Made by a program: the position numbers and the translations under genes
NCBI RefSeq assembly: GCF_002973535.1
Contig: NZ_PVEP01000001.1
Coordinates: forward strand, 186,001 to 250,000
Source: Albidovulum denitrificans
GTDB taxonomy: Bacteria; Pseudomonadota; Alphaproteobacteria; Rhodobacterales; Rhodobacteraceae
Length of the DNA stretch: 64,000 nt
Reading direction: 5' to 3'
Part shown: positions 17,700 through 26,330 of the stretch, piece by piece
Position numbering within the stretch: position 1 is the stretch's first letter
Layout: each line of letters begins with the position of its first letter
Notes under the pieces: model-generated
Database searches by the model: none
Seen by the model: the letters and a program-made list of their open reading frames with translations, nothing else
Told to the model about the DNA's origin: nothing

Positions 17700-18758
17700 C
17701 TAGTCCTCCAGCACCTGAACGGAGCCGTCGGCGAAGCTGACACCGACGCGGCTGCCCTCGGCCAGCACGCCCGCGCCCGTCGCGTCGCTTTGCTGGCGGG
17801 CGACGATGGCGGTGCCGTCGGCAAGGGTCAGGTGGACATGGCTGTCGGTGCCGAAATAGACGGATTCGCCCACCGTCGCAGGCAAGGCTCCGTCGCCTTC
17901 GGCCCCTATGCGCACATGTTCAGGGCGCACCGCGATGGTATGATCGCCGGTCGGCGCATCCGTGGCGACCGCCAGCCGCGCGCCGCCCGCGACGGTCGCG
18001 ACGCCGCCCGCAATGGTGGCGGGGATGAAATTCGTCTCGCCGATGAAATCGGCCACGAAGCGGTTGACGGGGCGGTTGTAGATCTCCCTCGGCGGGCCGA
18101 CCTGCAAGAGATGCCCCGCGCTCATCACACCGATCCGGTCGGACATCGTCAGCGCCTCTTCCTGATCGTGGGTCACGAAGATGAAGGTGATGCCCAGCTC
18201 AAGCTGCAAGCGCTTCAGCTCCACCTGCATTTCCTTGCGCAGTTTCAGGTCGAGCGCGGAGAGCGGTTCGTCGAGCAACAGCACCTCCGGCTCGGGCGCG
18301 AGCGCGCGGGCAAGGGCCACGCGCTGCTGCTGTCCGCCCGAAAGCTGCTGCGGCTTGCGGTCCGCCATCGCCTCAAGCTTCACGAGGGACAGGACACGCT
18401 CCACCGTGCCGGCGATCTGCGCGTCGGGCCGCCCCTTCATCTTCAGCCCGAAGCCCACGTTTTCCCGCACGCTCAGATGCGGGAAAAGCGCGTAGCTTTG
18501 AAAGACGGTGTTGATCGGGCGCTGGTTCGGCGGCTGGGTGGAAATGTCCTGCCCGTTCAGCAGGATCTGCCCCGATGTCGGTGTCTCGAACCCCGCGATC
18601 ATGCGCAAAAGGGTGGTCTTGCCACAGCCCGAGGGGCCGAGAAGGGTAAAGAACTCCCCCTTGCGGATCGCGATGGAGACATTGTCCAGCGCCGTGACGG
18701 CAAAACTGCCCGACCCATAGACCTTCCGGGTCGACCGCGCCTCGATCGCATAAACCAT
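17700..18758 (-). CDS. potA: Polyamine ABC transporter ATP-binding protein PotA
   Basis: A 352-residue ATPase. Walker [10 protein letters not shown] is near residue 41-49, the signature LSGGQQQR near 138, Walker [13 protein letters not shown] near 158, and THDQEEA carries the switch histidine. The C-terminal TOBE region (residues about 270-350) includes the RPEHVRIG block. It is the first gene of the potABCD operon, whose genes are spaced 4 bases (A/B), overlapping 8 (B/C) and 36 bases (C/D). Confidence 0.93.
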   Translation of the reverse strand: MVYAIEARSTRKVYGSGSFAVTALDNVSIAIRKGEFFTLLGPSGCGKTTLLRMIAGFETPTSGQILLNGQDISTQPPNQRPINTVFQSYALFPHLSVRENVGFGLKMKGRPDAQIAGTVERVLSLVKLEAMADRKPQQLSGGQQQRVALARALAPEPEVLLLDEPLSALDLKLRKEMQVELKRLQLELGITFIFVTHDQEEALTMSDRIGVMSAGHLLQVGPPREIYNRPVNRFVADFIGETNFIPATIAGGVATVAGGARLAVATDAPTGDHTIAVRPEHVRIGAEGDGALPATVGESVYFGTDSHVHLTLADGTAIVARQQSDATGAGVLAEGSRVGVSFADGSVQVLED

Positions 18759-18868
18759 TCACATCCGCTCCCCAGCCCCAGTCGGGATAAGGATGGACCA
18801 GCCCGACGCGAAAAGGCAAGCGGTGTGTGACGCGGCCGTGTCGCCTGACATTGCCCCGGCGCGGGGCG

Positions 18869-20050
18869 TCAGGCGGCGGCCCGTGCGGCGGTGCGGGCCA
18901 GGACCGACAGCATGTCGGACCGCGTGACGATGCCGACGATGCGTTCCCCCTCTATCACCGGCACCGCCTCGGCGCGGCCGTCGTCGAGAAGCGGGAGGAG
19001 GTCGCCGACCGGGCTTTGCCGCGTCACCGTGGGCAGGCCCACCGACATGATGTCGCGGGCGCGGGGTGCATTGCGCGCCGAGGTGCCGGAAAGCCGGGTC
19101 AACGCGGCGAAAAAGCCGCTGTGGCTTTGCCGCGCGGCGCGCCGGGCGCTGCGGATCAGGTCGATCTGGAAGATCACGCCCTCCAGCCGGTCATCGCCCG
19201 TCACCACCGGGATCGAGGTGAAACCATAGGTGCGGAAAAGCGCCGCCACCCGCCCCGCGGGCGTGGTGGGGGAGACGGTGACAAGATCGCGCGACATGAC
19301 CTCTTCGCAGGTCTGGTTGCCAAGCTGATGGGCGGCGGCCAGTTGCTCTGCCGCCGCGATCAGGCGGCCAAGGTCCTCGACGCCAAGGTTGCTGGCCTGC
19401 CGGTTCGCCTCAAGGATCTGGCGAAGGTCCTCGGGGTCAAGGCCAAGGCGCTGGCCGGGTGTCTTGTCGGCGGTGCCATGCGGCCCGGCGGCGTCGGGCT
19501 GGCGGAACGGATAGACCCGGCCCGTCAGCCGGTGCCAGACCATCGCAAGCCCGACCAGAACCGCCGTCCCCGCCATGACCGGCGCGAAAACGAAGCCGAA
19601 GCCCAGCCGGTCGATCATCTCGGGCGACAGCGCCGCGACCAGCGCGACGGCCCCGCCCGGCGGATGCAGGGACCGCGTCAGCACCATGGCGAAGATCGCC
19701 AGCGCCAGCGACAGGGACACCGCCAGAACCGGTTCGGCCATGACCGACAGCACCAGAACCGCCATCAGGGCCGAGATGCCGTTGCCGACCACTGCCGACC
19801 AGGGCTGGGCCAGGGGGCTGTTCGGGACCGCGAAAAGCAGCACTGCCGAGGCACCGAAAGGGGCGATCAGGATCAGCCCGTCCCATCGCGGCAACCAAGG
19901 CAAAAGCAGCGCCGCGCCGAAGACGGCCAGCGCCAGACCCGCGCCGACGGGACCGCGCGCAAGGCTGGCCGGCGTCGCCCGGCCCACCGCCGGTCCAAAC
20001 GCCGAGAGCGGGTGATGCACCCGTGTGTCGTGGTTCCCGTGTGGCGGCAT
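18869..20050 (-). CDS. HPP-family membrane protein with C-terminal CBS pair
   Basis: About 393 residues. The N-terminal half has four predicted membrane helices and the name-giving LHPPGGAVAL motif of the HPP family. The C-terminal half (from about residue 240) contains two CBS repeats, recognisable from CEEVMSRDLVTVSPTT and ARDIMSVGLPTVTR and their IPVV/VPVIE strands. CBS pairs bind adenylates, so a nucleotide-sensing transporter or channel is likely; some HPP proteins have been linked to nitrite transport. The ATG at 20050 is preferred; a GTG at 20140 that overlaps the preceding gene's stop (GTGA) would add an Arg-rich 30-residue extension. Confidence 0.82.
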   Translation of the reverse strand: MPPHGNHDTRVHHPLSAFGPAVGRATPASLARGPVGAGLALAVFGAALLLPWLPRWDGLILIAPFGASAVLLFAVPNSPLAQPWSAVVGNGISALMAVLVLSVMAEPVLAVSLSLALAIFAMVLTRSLHPPGGAVALVAALSPEMIDRLGFGFVFAPVMAGTAVLVGLAMVWHRLTGRVYPFRQPDAAGPHGTADKTPGQRLGLDPEDLRQILEANRQASNLGVEDLGRLIAAAEQLAAAHQLGNQTCEEVMSRDLVTVSPTTPAGRVAALFRTYGFTSIPVVTGDDRLEGVIFQIDLIRSARRAARQSHSGFFAALTRLSGTSARNAPRARDIMSVGLPTVTRQSPVGDLLPLLDDGRAEAVPVIEGERIVGIVTRSDMLSVLARTAARAAA

Positions 20051-20136
20051 GACCGGCCCTGTTTCGCGCCGCGCGACCCTGATGGCAACGCGGGCAAAAG
20101 TCCAGACGGGTTTTGAGGCGGGCCGGGTGGCCCGGA

Positions 20137-20391
20137 TCACTCGCTTTCGACGATGATGATGGTCGGCCCGCCGATATGCTCGGCGCGCCGTTCGGCGGCC
20201 TCGACCGCCGCACCGCGTTTGAGGCGGAAGATGTCCACGAACCCCTCGGGGCCGCTGACCTTCCAGCCGTCATTGGGATCGCGTGAGACGCGGTCTACAT
20301 GGATGACACAGATCTCCGCGCCATGCTTCGGTTCGAACTCGTCCTCACGCAATACACCCTTCCATCCGGCTTTACCGGGTTTTCCAATCAA
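20137..20391 (-). CDS. Small DUF2188-like protein
   Basis: A protein of up to 84 residues. Its central part (HVDRVSRDPNDGWKVSGPEG, then a helix AAVEAAERRAEHIGG, then IIIVESE) resembles the DUF2188 pattern of a strand with Trp-x-Val followed by a helix. No ATG is available: TTG 20391 overlaps the upstream 32-residue ORF, and TTG 20352 has GGAAGGG a little close upstream. The start is therefore uncertain. Its stop overlaps a GTG of the HPP gene. Function unknown. Confidence 0.5.
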   Translation of the reverse strand: MIGKPGKAGWKGVLREDEFEPKHGAEICVIHVDRVSRDPNDGWKVSGPEGFVDIFRLKRGAAVEAAERRAEHIGGPTIIIVESE

Positions 20392-20470
20392 TTGCCTGCT
20401 TGAGGCGTTGAAGATCGCGCTCTTCCTGCCGCTGGGACAGGAGCTCCATGATCTTGCGAATGAGTTTCAT
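20372..20470 (-). CDS. Possible 32-residue helical small protein
   Basis: An ATG at 20470 preceded by AGGGGGATAACA opens a 32-codon frame. The peptide starts MKLIRKIMELLSQRQEERDL and is predicted to be one charged amphipathic helix. The ribosome-binding site is stronger than that of the following gene. A small hairpin (20491-20504) lies in the leader. I do not recognise the family. It overlaps the TTG start of the DUF2188-like frame. Confidence 0.5.
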   Translation of the reverse strand: MKLIRKIMELLSQRQEERDLQRLKQAIDWKTR

Positions 20471-20917
20471 TGTTATCCCCCTGGGTACACGCCGGTAATC
20501 CGGCAGGGTCCTGTGTCGCACAGAGGCCGTGAACCGGTGCTGAAGTCGGCGTTAATGATGGGTTAATCGGGGGTGGGCTATGCAGGGGACAGAGTGTGAA
20601 CCGGACGGCGGTGCCGGGGCAGGGGCGACCCTGTCCCGGCATCGTCATTTCCGGGGGCTGTATTGTTGGGCTTCCGGCGTCAATTTGCACAACCCGCCCG
20701 CATTGTTGGCATAGCCCCGCTCTCCGGCGGCGCGAATTCGCCCGGTCGCCGCCCCGGTCCCGGCCATCACCTTCCAAACCCCATCCGGCGCGGGTAGAGA
20801 TCACCCTGACGGAGCCCTGACTCGATCTTCGAGTTTCCAGAATGGCGGGTTTGACGTGTTGGTGACACTGGCCGGAACGATTCGGCCCCTCTGCGGCCAC
20901 GCATCGGCGGCGGTCCG
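20471..20917. other. Gene-free stretch upstream of the glycosyltransferase
   Basis: No supported gene. It contains a GCCGG/CCGGC hairpin at 20491-20504, and a strong 12-bp stem with one G-T pair at 20613-20640 around a GCGA loop. Two ATTGTTGG copies also occur (20662 and 20702 regions). It must hold promoters for the minus-strand small genes and possibly the plus-strand glycosyltransferase, but no convincing boxes were found. Confidence 0.6.
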
Positions 20918-21988
20918 ATGAACGGCGCGACGGTCTCCGGCGCCGGGGAACGGGGCGCGACGCTGCCGCGCGTGTCGGTGGTGATTCCCGCCTATAACCT
21001 CGCCTGGCTGATCGGCGACACGATCCTCTCTGTCCGCCACCAGACGCTGAACGATATCGAGATCCTCGTCATCGACGACGGCTCGACCGACGATCTGGCC
21101 GCCGTGCTGGCCCCGCACATCGCCGAAGACCCGCGCATACGGGTCATCCGTCAGGACAATCGCGGCCTTGCCGGGGCGCGCAATCGCGGGCTGGAAGAGG
21201 CGCGGGCGGGCTATGTCGGGTTCATCGACGCCGACGACATCTGGCACCCGCGCTTTCTTGAGGAAACGGCCGCCGCGCTGGACGCGGACCCCGCCGCGCC
21301 CTTCGCCTTTGCCTATTCCTTCCGCTTCGATCTGGACAACATGGTCTTCGGCCCGCCGCTCTGGCGCAGCCCGCCCCGGCATGACTTCACCGGGATGCTG
21401 ACGCTGAACGTCGTCGGCAATGGCAGTGCCGCGCTCTTCCGCGCCGGTCCCACCCGCGCGGCGGGCGGCTTTGATGAGGGGATGCGCGCCCGTGACGCCT
21501 GGGGGGCGGAGGACTGGAAGCTGGGCCTGAAGCTTTGCGCGCAAGGCACGCCCGCGCTGATCGCCAAGCCCTATGTCGGCTATCGTTTCGTGGCCGAGGG
21601 CATGTCGCAGGGCGACCCCGCGCGCCAGATGCGCGCCGTCCGCGCCGTGATGGCCGACATCGCGGCAGAGTTCCCCGCCATCCGCCGCCGCCAGATCGCC
21701 GACGGTCAGGTCACGATGAACGGCTGGCTTCTGGGCGCGTTCCTGGCCAGGAAGAAATACGGCACCGCCCTTGCGATGCTGGTGCAATCCTATCTGCTCA
21801 ACCCGCTCTGGTTCACCAACCCCTCGCTGCGCGAGCTTCACCGGATGAAGCTCAGGGTCTGGTACGGCAACCTGACCGGCTCGCTGCCCGGCAAGGTCCC
21901 GGTCGAAAGCTATCGCTACGCCGGCACCGCGCCCTTCGCCTTCATCCCCCCGCCACCCCGGCCGCGCCCGCGGCCACGGGCCGCCTGA
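20918..21988 (+). CDS. Family 2 glycosyltransferase
   Basis: A 356-residue GT-A-fold enzyme. The nucleotide-sugar site VSVVIPAYNLAWLI is at residues about 19-32, VIDDGSTDD follows, and FIDADD near residue 107-112 is the DxD metal motif. NRGLAGARNRGLEEA is typical of GT2. There is no membrane helix. The C-terminal tail is proline/arginine-rich. It is followed 18 bases later by an epimerase and lies near a polysaccharide ABC exporter, suggesting surface-glycan synthesis. The acceptor is unknown. Confidence 0.88.
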   Translation: MNGATVSGAGERGATLPRVSVVIPAYNLAWLIGDTILSVRHQTLNDIEILVIDDGSTDDLAAVLAPHIAEDPRIRVIRQDNRGLAGARNRGLEEARAGYVGFIDADDIWHPRFLEETAAALDADPAAPFAFAYSFRFDLDNMVFGPPLWRSPPRHDFTGMLTLNVVGNGSAALFRAGPTRAAGGFDEGMRARDAWGAEDWKLGLKLCAQGTPALIAKPYVGYRFVAEGMSQGDPARQMRAVRAVMADIAAEFPAIRRRQIADGQVTMNGWLLGAFLARKKYGTALAMLVQSYLLNPLWFTNPSLRELHRMKLRVWYGNLTGSLPGKVPVESYRYAGTAPFAFIPPPPRPRPRPRAA

Positions 21989-22006
21989 GAGGAGCGCTAC
22001 GGAGCC

Positions 22007-22915
22007 ATGCGAATTCTCATCACGGGCAGCAGCGGCCTTGTCGGCGCCGAACTGGCGGCGTCCCTGCGCGCGCGCGGGCATGAGGTCGTTGAATACGACA
22101 TCGCGCGCGCCCCCGCCGATGGCGCGGTCGAGGATATTCGCGACCTGCGCACCCTGGGCGACCGGATGCGGGGCTGCGACGGGGTCTTTCACCTTGCCGC
22201 CGTCTCCCGCGTCGCCTGGGGGGAGAGGGACCCGGATCTGTGCCACAGCGTCAATGTCGAAGGCACCCGCCGGGTGATCGAGGCGGCGCTGGCAGAGCCG
22301 CGCGCCCCCTGGCTGGTCTTTGCCAGCTCGCGCGAGGTTTACGGCGACCCCGACATCCTGCCGGTGACCGAGGATGCGCCGATGATCGCGGCCAACCATT
22401 ACGGGCGGTCGAAGGCGGCGGGCGAGGCGCTGGTCGATGCCGCGCGGGGCCACGGGCTGCGCACCGCGATCATCCGGCTGTCGAACGTGTACGGCACCGC
22501 GAACGACCACCCCGACCGCGCCGTGCCTGCGCTTCTGACCGCCGCGATGCGGGGGCAGGAGTTGCGGATCACCGGGCAGGACGTCTTCTTCGACTTCGTC
22601 CATGTCGCGGATTGCGTCACGGGGATGCTGAGCACGATGGAGCGGCTTGAGGGCGGCGTGGCCGACCTGCCGCCGATCCAGTTGACAACCGGCATCCCGA
22701 CCAGCCTGCGGGATCTTGCGCAAAAGGCCTGTGCCGTGGCGGGGCGGGAGGCCGACATCGTCACCCTGCCACCGCGCAGCTTCGACGTGCGCGGCTTTTG
22801 CGGCATCCCGGCGCGGGCCGGGGCGCTTCTGGACTGGCAGGCGCGGATTTCCCTCGATGAGGGGCTGGCGCGGCTGCACCGCATCCTCTCCGCGCAAGAG
22901 ACCGCAGCAGAATAG
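22007..22915 (+). CDS. NAD-dependent sugar-nucleotide epimerase/dehydratase
   Basis: A 302-residue extended short-chain dehydrogenase. ITGSSGLVGAE at residues 4-14 is the GxxGxxG NAD site, ASSREVYG carries the catalytic Ser region, and NHYGRSKAAGE carries the Tyr-x3-Lys pair. GAGAGGAGC lies just before the ATG. It probably modifies a nucleotide sugar for the adjacent glycosyltransferase. The TAG stop lies inside a 95-bp repeat element. Confidence 0.88.
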   Translation: MRILITGSSGLVGAELAASLRARGHEVVEYDIARAPADGAVEDIRDLRTLGDRMRGCDGVFHLAAVSRVAWGERDPDLCHSVNVEGTRRVIEAALAEPRAPWLVFASSREVYGDPDILPVTEDAPMIAANHYGRSKAAGEALVDAARGHGLRTAIIRLSNVYGTANDHPDRAVPALLTAAMRGQELRITGQDVFFDFVHVADCVTGMLSTMERLEGGVADLPPIQLTTGIPTSLRDLAQKACAVAGREADIVTLPPRSFDVRGFCGIPARAGALLDWQARISLDEGLARLHRILSAQETAAE

Positions 22916-23006
22916 AGCATTTCGGGTTTAAACTGGCTCAGAATTCGAACTTATTTCGTTCGAATTCCGATACTTGCTTTCCCAACGCAAACCCGAAGCG
23001 CTTCAG
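22912..23006. repeat. 95-bp inverted-repeat element, copy 1
   Basis: Outer arms are GCATTTCGGGTTT on the left and AAACCCGAAGCGCTT on the right. The central hairpin 22938-22970 is GAATTCGAAC / GTTCGAATTC around TTATTTC. It lies between the convergent epimerase and ABC-ATPase genes. The epimerase stop TAG (22913-22915) is part of the element end; the ATPase stop is 4 bases beyond the other end. Confidence 0.88.
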
Positions 23007-23009
23007 GCG

Positions 23010-24251
23010 CTACGCCCCGCCGGGATGGATGACCCATCTGCGGGGCGGCGCCAGCGGCCCCTTCGACGCGGCCCCGCTGACCTCAAGCGCGTAGGCGTCG
23101 GCGTGGTAGTCATAGGCATGGCTCCAGTCGCTTTGCCAGAGGCCAAGGCTGATCGTATAGCTGCCCGGCGACAGGTCGAGCCTGTCAAGCGTCAATTCGA
23201 TCACCTCGCCGCCCGTCAGATCGGGCAGCGCGACCCCGTCGACCTGGCTGTTGGTGTCAAAGCAAAGCGCGCCGCCCGCGTCGGTGATCGTGATGCTGAA
23301 GAAGGCGGACGGCACCGGGCGGGACACATCCACCCGCGCCTGAACGGTCACGCCCTGTCCCTGCGCGACGCTGCCCGTCACCGCACCTTCCGGCCCCAAA
23401 AGCCGCACCCGGTCCAGCCGCAGCTCGCCCGAGCCGATGCGGTTTTCCCCTGCGATCAGCGCGCGGCCCTGAAAGGTCATCTCCTGCGGCCCCTCGGGCG
23501 TCAGGCGGCGGCTGGTTTCCATCAGCGTCGCCTTGTAGGCGCCCACCACCTCTACCGCGCTGCCCATGGCCCGCACCTCGCCATGGTCAAGCCAGATCGC
23601 CCGGTTGCAGACCTGCTCCACCTGACCCATGTCATGCGAGATGAAGACGATGGCGCAACCCTCGGCCCGGAACCGGTCGATCCTTTCGATACATTTGCGT
23701 TGGAACGCCGCGTCGCCGACCGCCAGAACCTCGTCAATCAAAAGGATACGCGGGCGGACATGGACGGCGGTCGCGAAACCAAGCCGCAGGCGCATCCCGG
23801 CGCTGTAGGTCCGCACCGGGTCGTCGATAAAGGGGGCAAGCTCGGCAAAGGCCACGATTTCATCGAACCTGTCGCGCACTTCCGACCGCAACAGCCCGGC
23901 CAGCACGCCGCTGATGAGGATATTCTCCCGCCCCGACAGGTCGAGATGCATCCCGGTATTGAGGTCGAGAAGCCCGTTCACCGGCGCCCCCGCCACGACG
24001 CGCCCTTCATCGGGCCGCATCACGCCCCCCAGAAGCCTGAGAAGGGTGGATTTCCCCGACCCGTTATGGCCGACGATACCCAGCATTTCCCCTGGCGCGA
24101 CCTCAAAGCTGACGTCGCGCAGCGCCCAGAACTGCTCCCCCGCCCGCGCGCCGCGCCAGCCGCCCTCGACAAAGCCGCGCAGGGTCGTCGGATGGCGCCC
24201 GCGATGCAGGAACGCCTTTCCCAGCCCCTCGGCTCGCAGGATCGGCGCCAT
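23010..24251 (-). CDS. Polysaccharide ABC exporter ATPase with Wzt-type C-terminal domain
   Basis: A 413-residue protein. Residues 1-240 are an ABC ATPase of the O-antigen/teichoic-acid export class: Walker A GHNGSGKST, an YSAGMRLRLGFA signature and Walker B ILLIDEVLAVGD. Residues about 265-405 form a beta-sandwich like the Wzt glycan-binding domain, which recognises the capped end of the exported chain. The start overlaps the stop of the permease gene by one base (TGATG). Together they would move a completed lipid-linked glycan across the inner membrane. Confidence 0.88.
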   Translation of the reverse strand: MAPILRAEGLGKAFLHRGRHPTTLRGFVEGGWRGARAGEQFWALRDVSFEVAPGEMLGIVGHNGSGKSTLLRLLGGVMRPDEGRVVAGAPVNGLLDLNTGMHLDLSGRENILISGVLAGLLRSEVRDRFDEIVAFAELAPFIDDPVRTYSAGMRLRLGFATAVHVRPRILLIDEVLAVGDAAFQRKCIERIDRFRAEGCAIVFISHDMGQVEQVCNRAIWLDHGEVRAMGSAVEVVGAYKATLMETSRRLTPEGPQEMTFQGRALIAGENRIGSGELRLDRVRLLGPEGAVTGSVAQGQGVTVQARVDVSRPVPSAFFSITITDAGGALCFDTNSQVDGVALPDLTGGEVIELTLDRLDLSPGSYTISLGLWQSDWSHAYDYHADAYALEVSGAASKGPLAPPRRWVIHPGGA

Positions 24252-25030
24252 CAGATCTCCTCCAGGAAACGGTCGCTTGATCGGCGGAAAAACCGCAGCG
24301 TCAGCGCAAGAAGGATCAGCGCGAAGACAAAGACCGCCGCCACCGCGCCCCAGTCGGGCCAGCGCCCCTCGATCAGCACCGCGCGATAGGCGGTCACCAG
24401 CGCCACCAGCGGGTTCAGCGACAGCACCATCCGCCCGCGTTCGGAGACCATCGAGAGGTCGTAGAAGATCGGCGTCAGGAAATAGCCCAGTTGCAGCAGG
24501 ATCGGCACGATGTAACGCATGTCGCGGAAGCTGACATTCAGCGCGGCGACGAAATAGCCAAGGCCCAGCGTCAGGACCGCCTGCACCAGCATCAGCACCG
24601 GCAGCGCCAGATAGGGCAGGGACGGCCCCGCCGCCTGCACCCAGACGAGGATCAGGAGGATCGGGAAGGTCATCAGGAAGGTCACGCCGTTCGACAGGAC
24701 CGAGGCCACCGGCAGCACGGCAACCGGAAAGCGCGGCAGGTTCACCAGCGTCGCATTATAGGGAATGCAGGTGACCGCCTCGCTCAGGCTGGTCTGGAAC
24801 CAGGTCCAGACGACGATGCCCACAAGGACATGGGAGGCGTAATTGGCGATGCCCAGGGGCATGATGACGGCGAAGAGGAAGTAGAAGATCAAAAGGAACA
24901 GAAGCGGGCTTGCCACCGCCCAGACGACGCCCATCGCCGTGCTTTTGTAGCGCGACTTCTGGTCCCGCGCGATCAGGACCGTCAGCACATCGAGGGCATG
25001 AAGGATCTGACGCCTGTCGAAAGGCCGCAT
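24251..25030 (-). CDS. ABC-2 type polysaccharide export permease (Wzm/KpsM type)
   Basis: About 259 residues with six predicted helices, starting MRPFDRRQILHALDVL. The cytoplasmic ARDQKSRYKSTAMG segment before helix 1 is characteristic of TagG/KpsM/Wzm permeases. The ATG at 25030 is chosen because upstream alternatives (ATG 25066, TTG 25093) add an unlikely Pro/Ala leader; no start has a strong ribosome site. It pairs with the following ATPase. Confidence 0.88.
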   Translation of the reverse strand: MRPFDRRQILHALDVLTVLIARDQKSRYKSTAMGVVWAVASPLLFLLIFYFLFAVIMPLGIANYASHVLVGIVVWTWFQTSLSEAVTCIPYNATLVNLPRFPVAVLPVASVLSNGVTFLMTFPILLILVWVQAAGPSLPYLALPVLMLVQAVLTLGLGYFVAALNVSFRDMRYIVPILLQLGYFLTPIFYDLSMVSERGRMVLSLNPLVALVTAYRAVLIEGRWPDWGAVAAVFVFALILLALTLRFFRRSSDRFLEEI

Positions 25031-25112
25031 CGTGAAAACTCGTGGAAACCTGCCATCTGGCGGCATCTTAGGCGCTTTGGCCGGGGCAGACAAACGGCAA
25101 GCGGCGGGGCGT

Positions 25113-26330
25113 TCAGCGCAGCGGCAGGAAATCGACCCGCGCCGTGCCGGTCAGCGGATGCGCGGTATAGTCGAGATCAAGCCCGTCGAGCCAGGCGGCA
25201 GGGAAGGCGGCCATCAGCCGCGCGCGGGTCAGGTCGCGCCCGGCGGCCTTCAGCACCTCGGCCAGCACAGCGCCGGAAAGGCGGGCATGGGCGGCCAGCG
25301 GGCTTTCACCGCCAAGCTCGATCAGGGCCGGAACGTCGTTGATCGCGATGACCTCGCGGTCGGCGGGCAGATGCCCCGCCTGCCGGATCGCCTCCCACCC
25401 GATCCAGAGCCGCGCGCCGGGGGCGGTTTTCAGCGCGCCGTCAAGCTCGGTGCCGTCCAGCACCACGATTTCCCGTGCGGGGTCCTTGGCGGAGGGCGCG
25501 GGCGGGCCGTTGGCGGAAAGCGCGGCGCGCAGGCCTTCGGCCATATCCTCGGGCCAGATCGCGACGGGTCCGCGGGCATCAGAGGCCAGCCGCGCGGCCA
25601 GTGCCGCCCGCGTCCCCGCCGCGCTGGGAAGAAACCCGCGCACCGTGCCGGGGTCCTCATCGCCGGGCAACGGACCCAGCGGGAAAAGCGCCGGGATACC
25701 TTCGGCCGCGAAATCCGGCACCGCCCCGGCGGGCAAGGCCAGCACCGCGAAGACCTGCCGCCCGGTTGCCGCGTTGCCGGGATCGACCGGCACGAAGGCG
25801 ACCGTCCGGCCATGGACCATCGCCCCGCCGAGACGCGCCTCAAGCGCCGCTTGCAGGGTCTGGCGATAGCCGCCGCCGGGCGGGGCCGCGACGCCGAAGG
25901 TCACGCGCCCCGGCGTCACGCCGCGCCGCTGCTCGGCGGGCAGGGCGGCGAGATAGGCGAAAAGGGCGGTCGCCTCGGGCGCGGTCATCGGATAGCGCGG
26001 CATCAGCTGGCTTAACGCACGACCCCCGGCGGACTGGCCCGCCGTCACGGCACGATGGAAGAGCGCCGCATCATAGGCGGGCCGGTCGGGCGTGGCGCGG
26101 GACAGGCTCGGCCCGTCGATGGGCGGCGCGCGCCCCTCATCCGCACCCTGAGCGTCGCCGCCATGGCAGGACTTGCAGGGCAGCCGCGCCAGCCTGCGGG
26201 CAAGGGCCGGGTCGTCGGTCTTCGCCGCCCGGCCCAGGAAGAGCGCCCGCCCGGCGTCGATCTCTTGCGCCCCGGCGGGGGCGGCCAGAGCCACGCAAAG
26301 GGCCAGTGCCGCGCTAACTGTCCATCGCAT
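25113..26330 (-). CDS. Cytochrome c fused to a periplasmic-binding-protein-like domain
   Basis: A 405-residue secreted protein (leader MRWTVSAALALCVALAAPAGAQ). Residues 25-135 form a class-I cytochrome c with heme site Cys52-Lys-Ser-Cys55-His56 and Met110 as likely axial ligand (QLMPRYPMT). Residues about 140-405 resemble branched-chain amino-acid-type binding proteins: GPVAIW..., a Rossmann-like alternation and a closing AHPLTGTARVDFLPL. The fusion is unusual. It is the last gene of the copper-oxidase operon and overlaps the Sco gene by 17 bases, which suggests that it accepts electrons from the oxidase or presents a ligand to it. The C-terminal domain may no longer bind a small ligand. Confidence 0.8.
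   Translation of the reverse strand: MRWTVSAALALCVALAAPAGAQEIDAGRALFLGRAAKTDDPALARRLARLPCKSCHGGDAQGADEGRAPPIDGPSLSRATPDRPAYDAALFHRAVTAGQSAGGRALSQLMPRYPMTAPEATALFAYLAALPAEQRRGVTPGRVTFGVAAPPGGGYRQTLQAALEARLGGAMVHGRTVAFVPVDPGNAATGRQVFAVLALPAGAVPDFAAEGIPALFPLGPLPGDEDPGTVRGFLPSAAGTRAALAARLASDARGPVAIWPEDMAEGLRAALSANGPPAPSAKDPAREIVVLDGTELDGALKTAPGARLWIGWEAIRQAGHLPADREVIAINDVPALIELGGESPLAAHARLSGAVLAEVLKAAGRDLTRARLMAAFPAAWLDGLDLDYTAHPLTGTARVDFLPLR

Noticed and set aside
20801-22897. 698-residue minus-strand open frame opposite the glycosyltransferase and epimerase
   Set aside because: Shadow composition without a recognisable domain, while both plus-strand genes have intact catalytic motifs.
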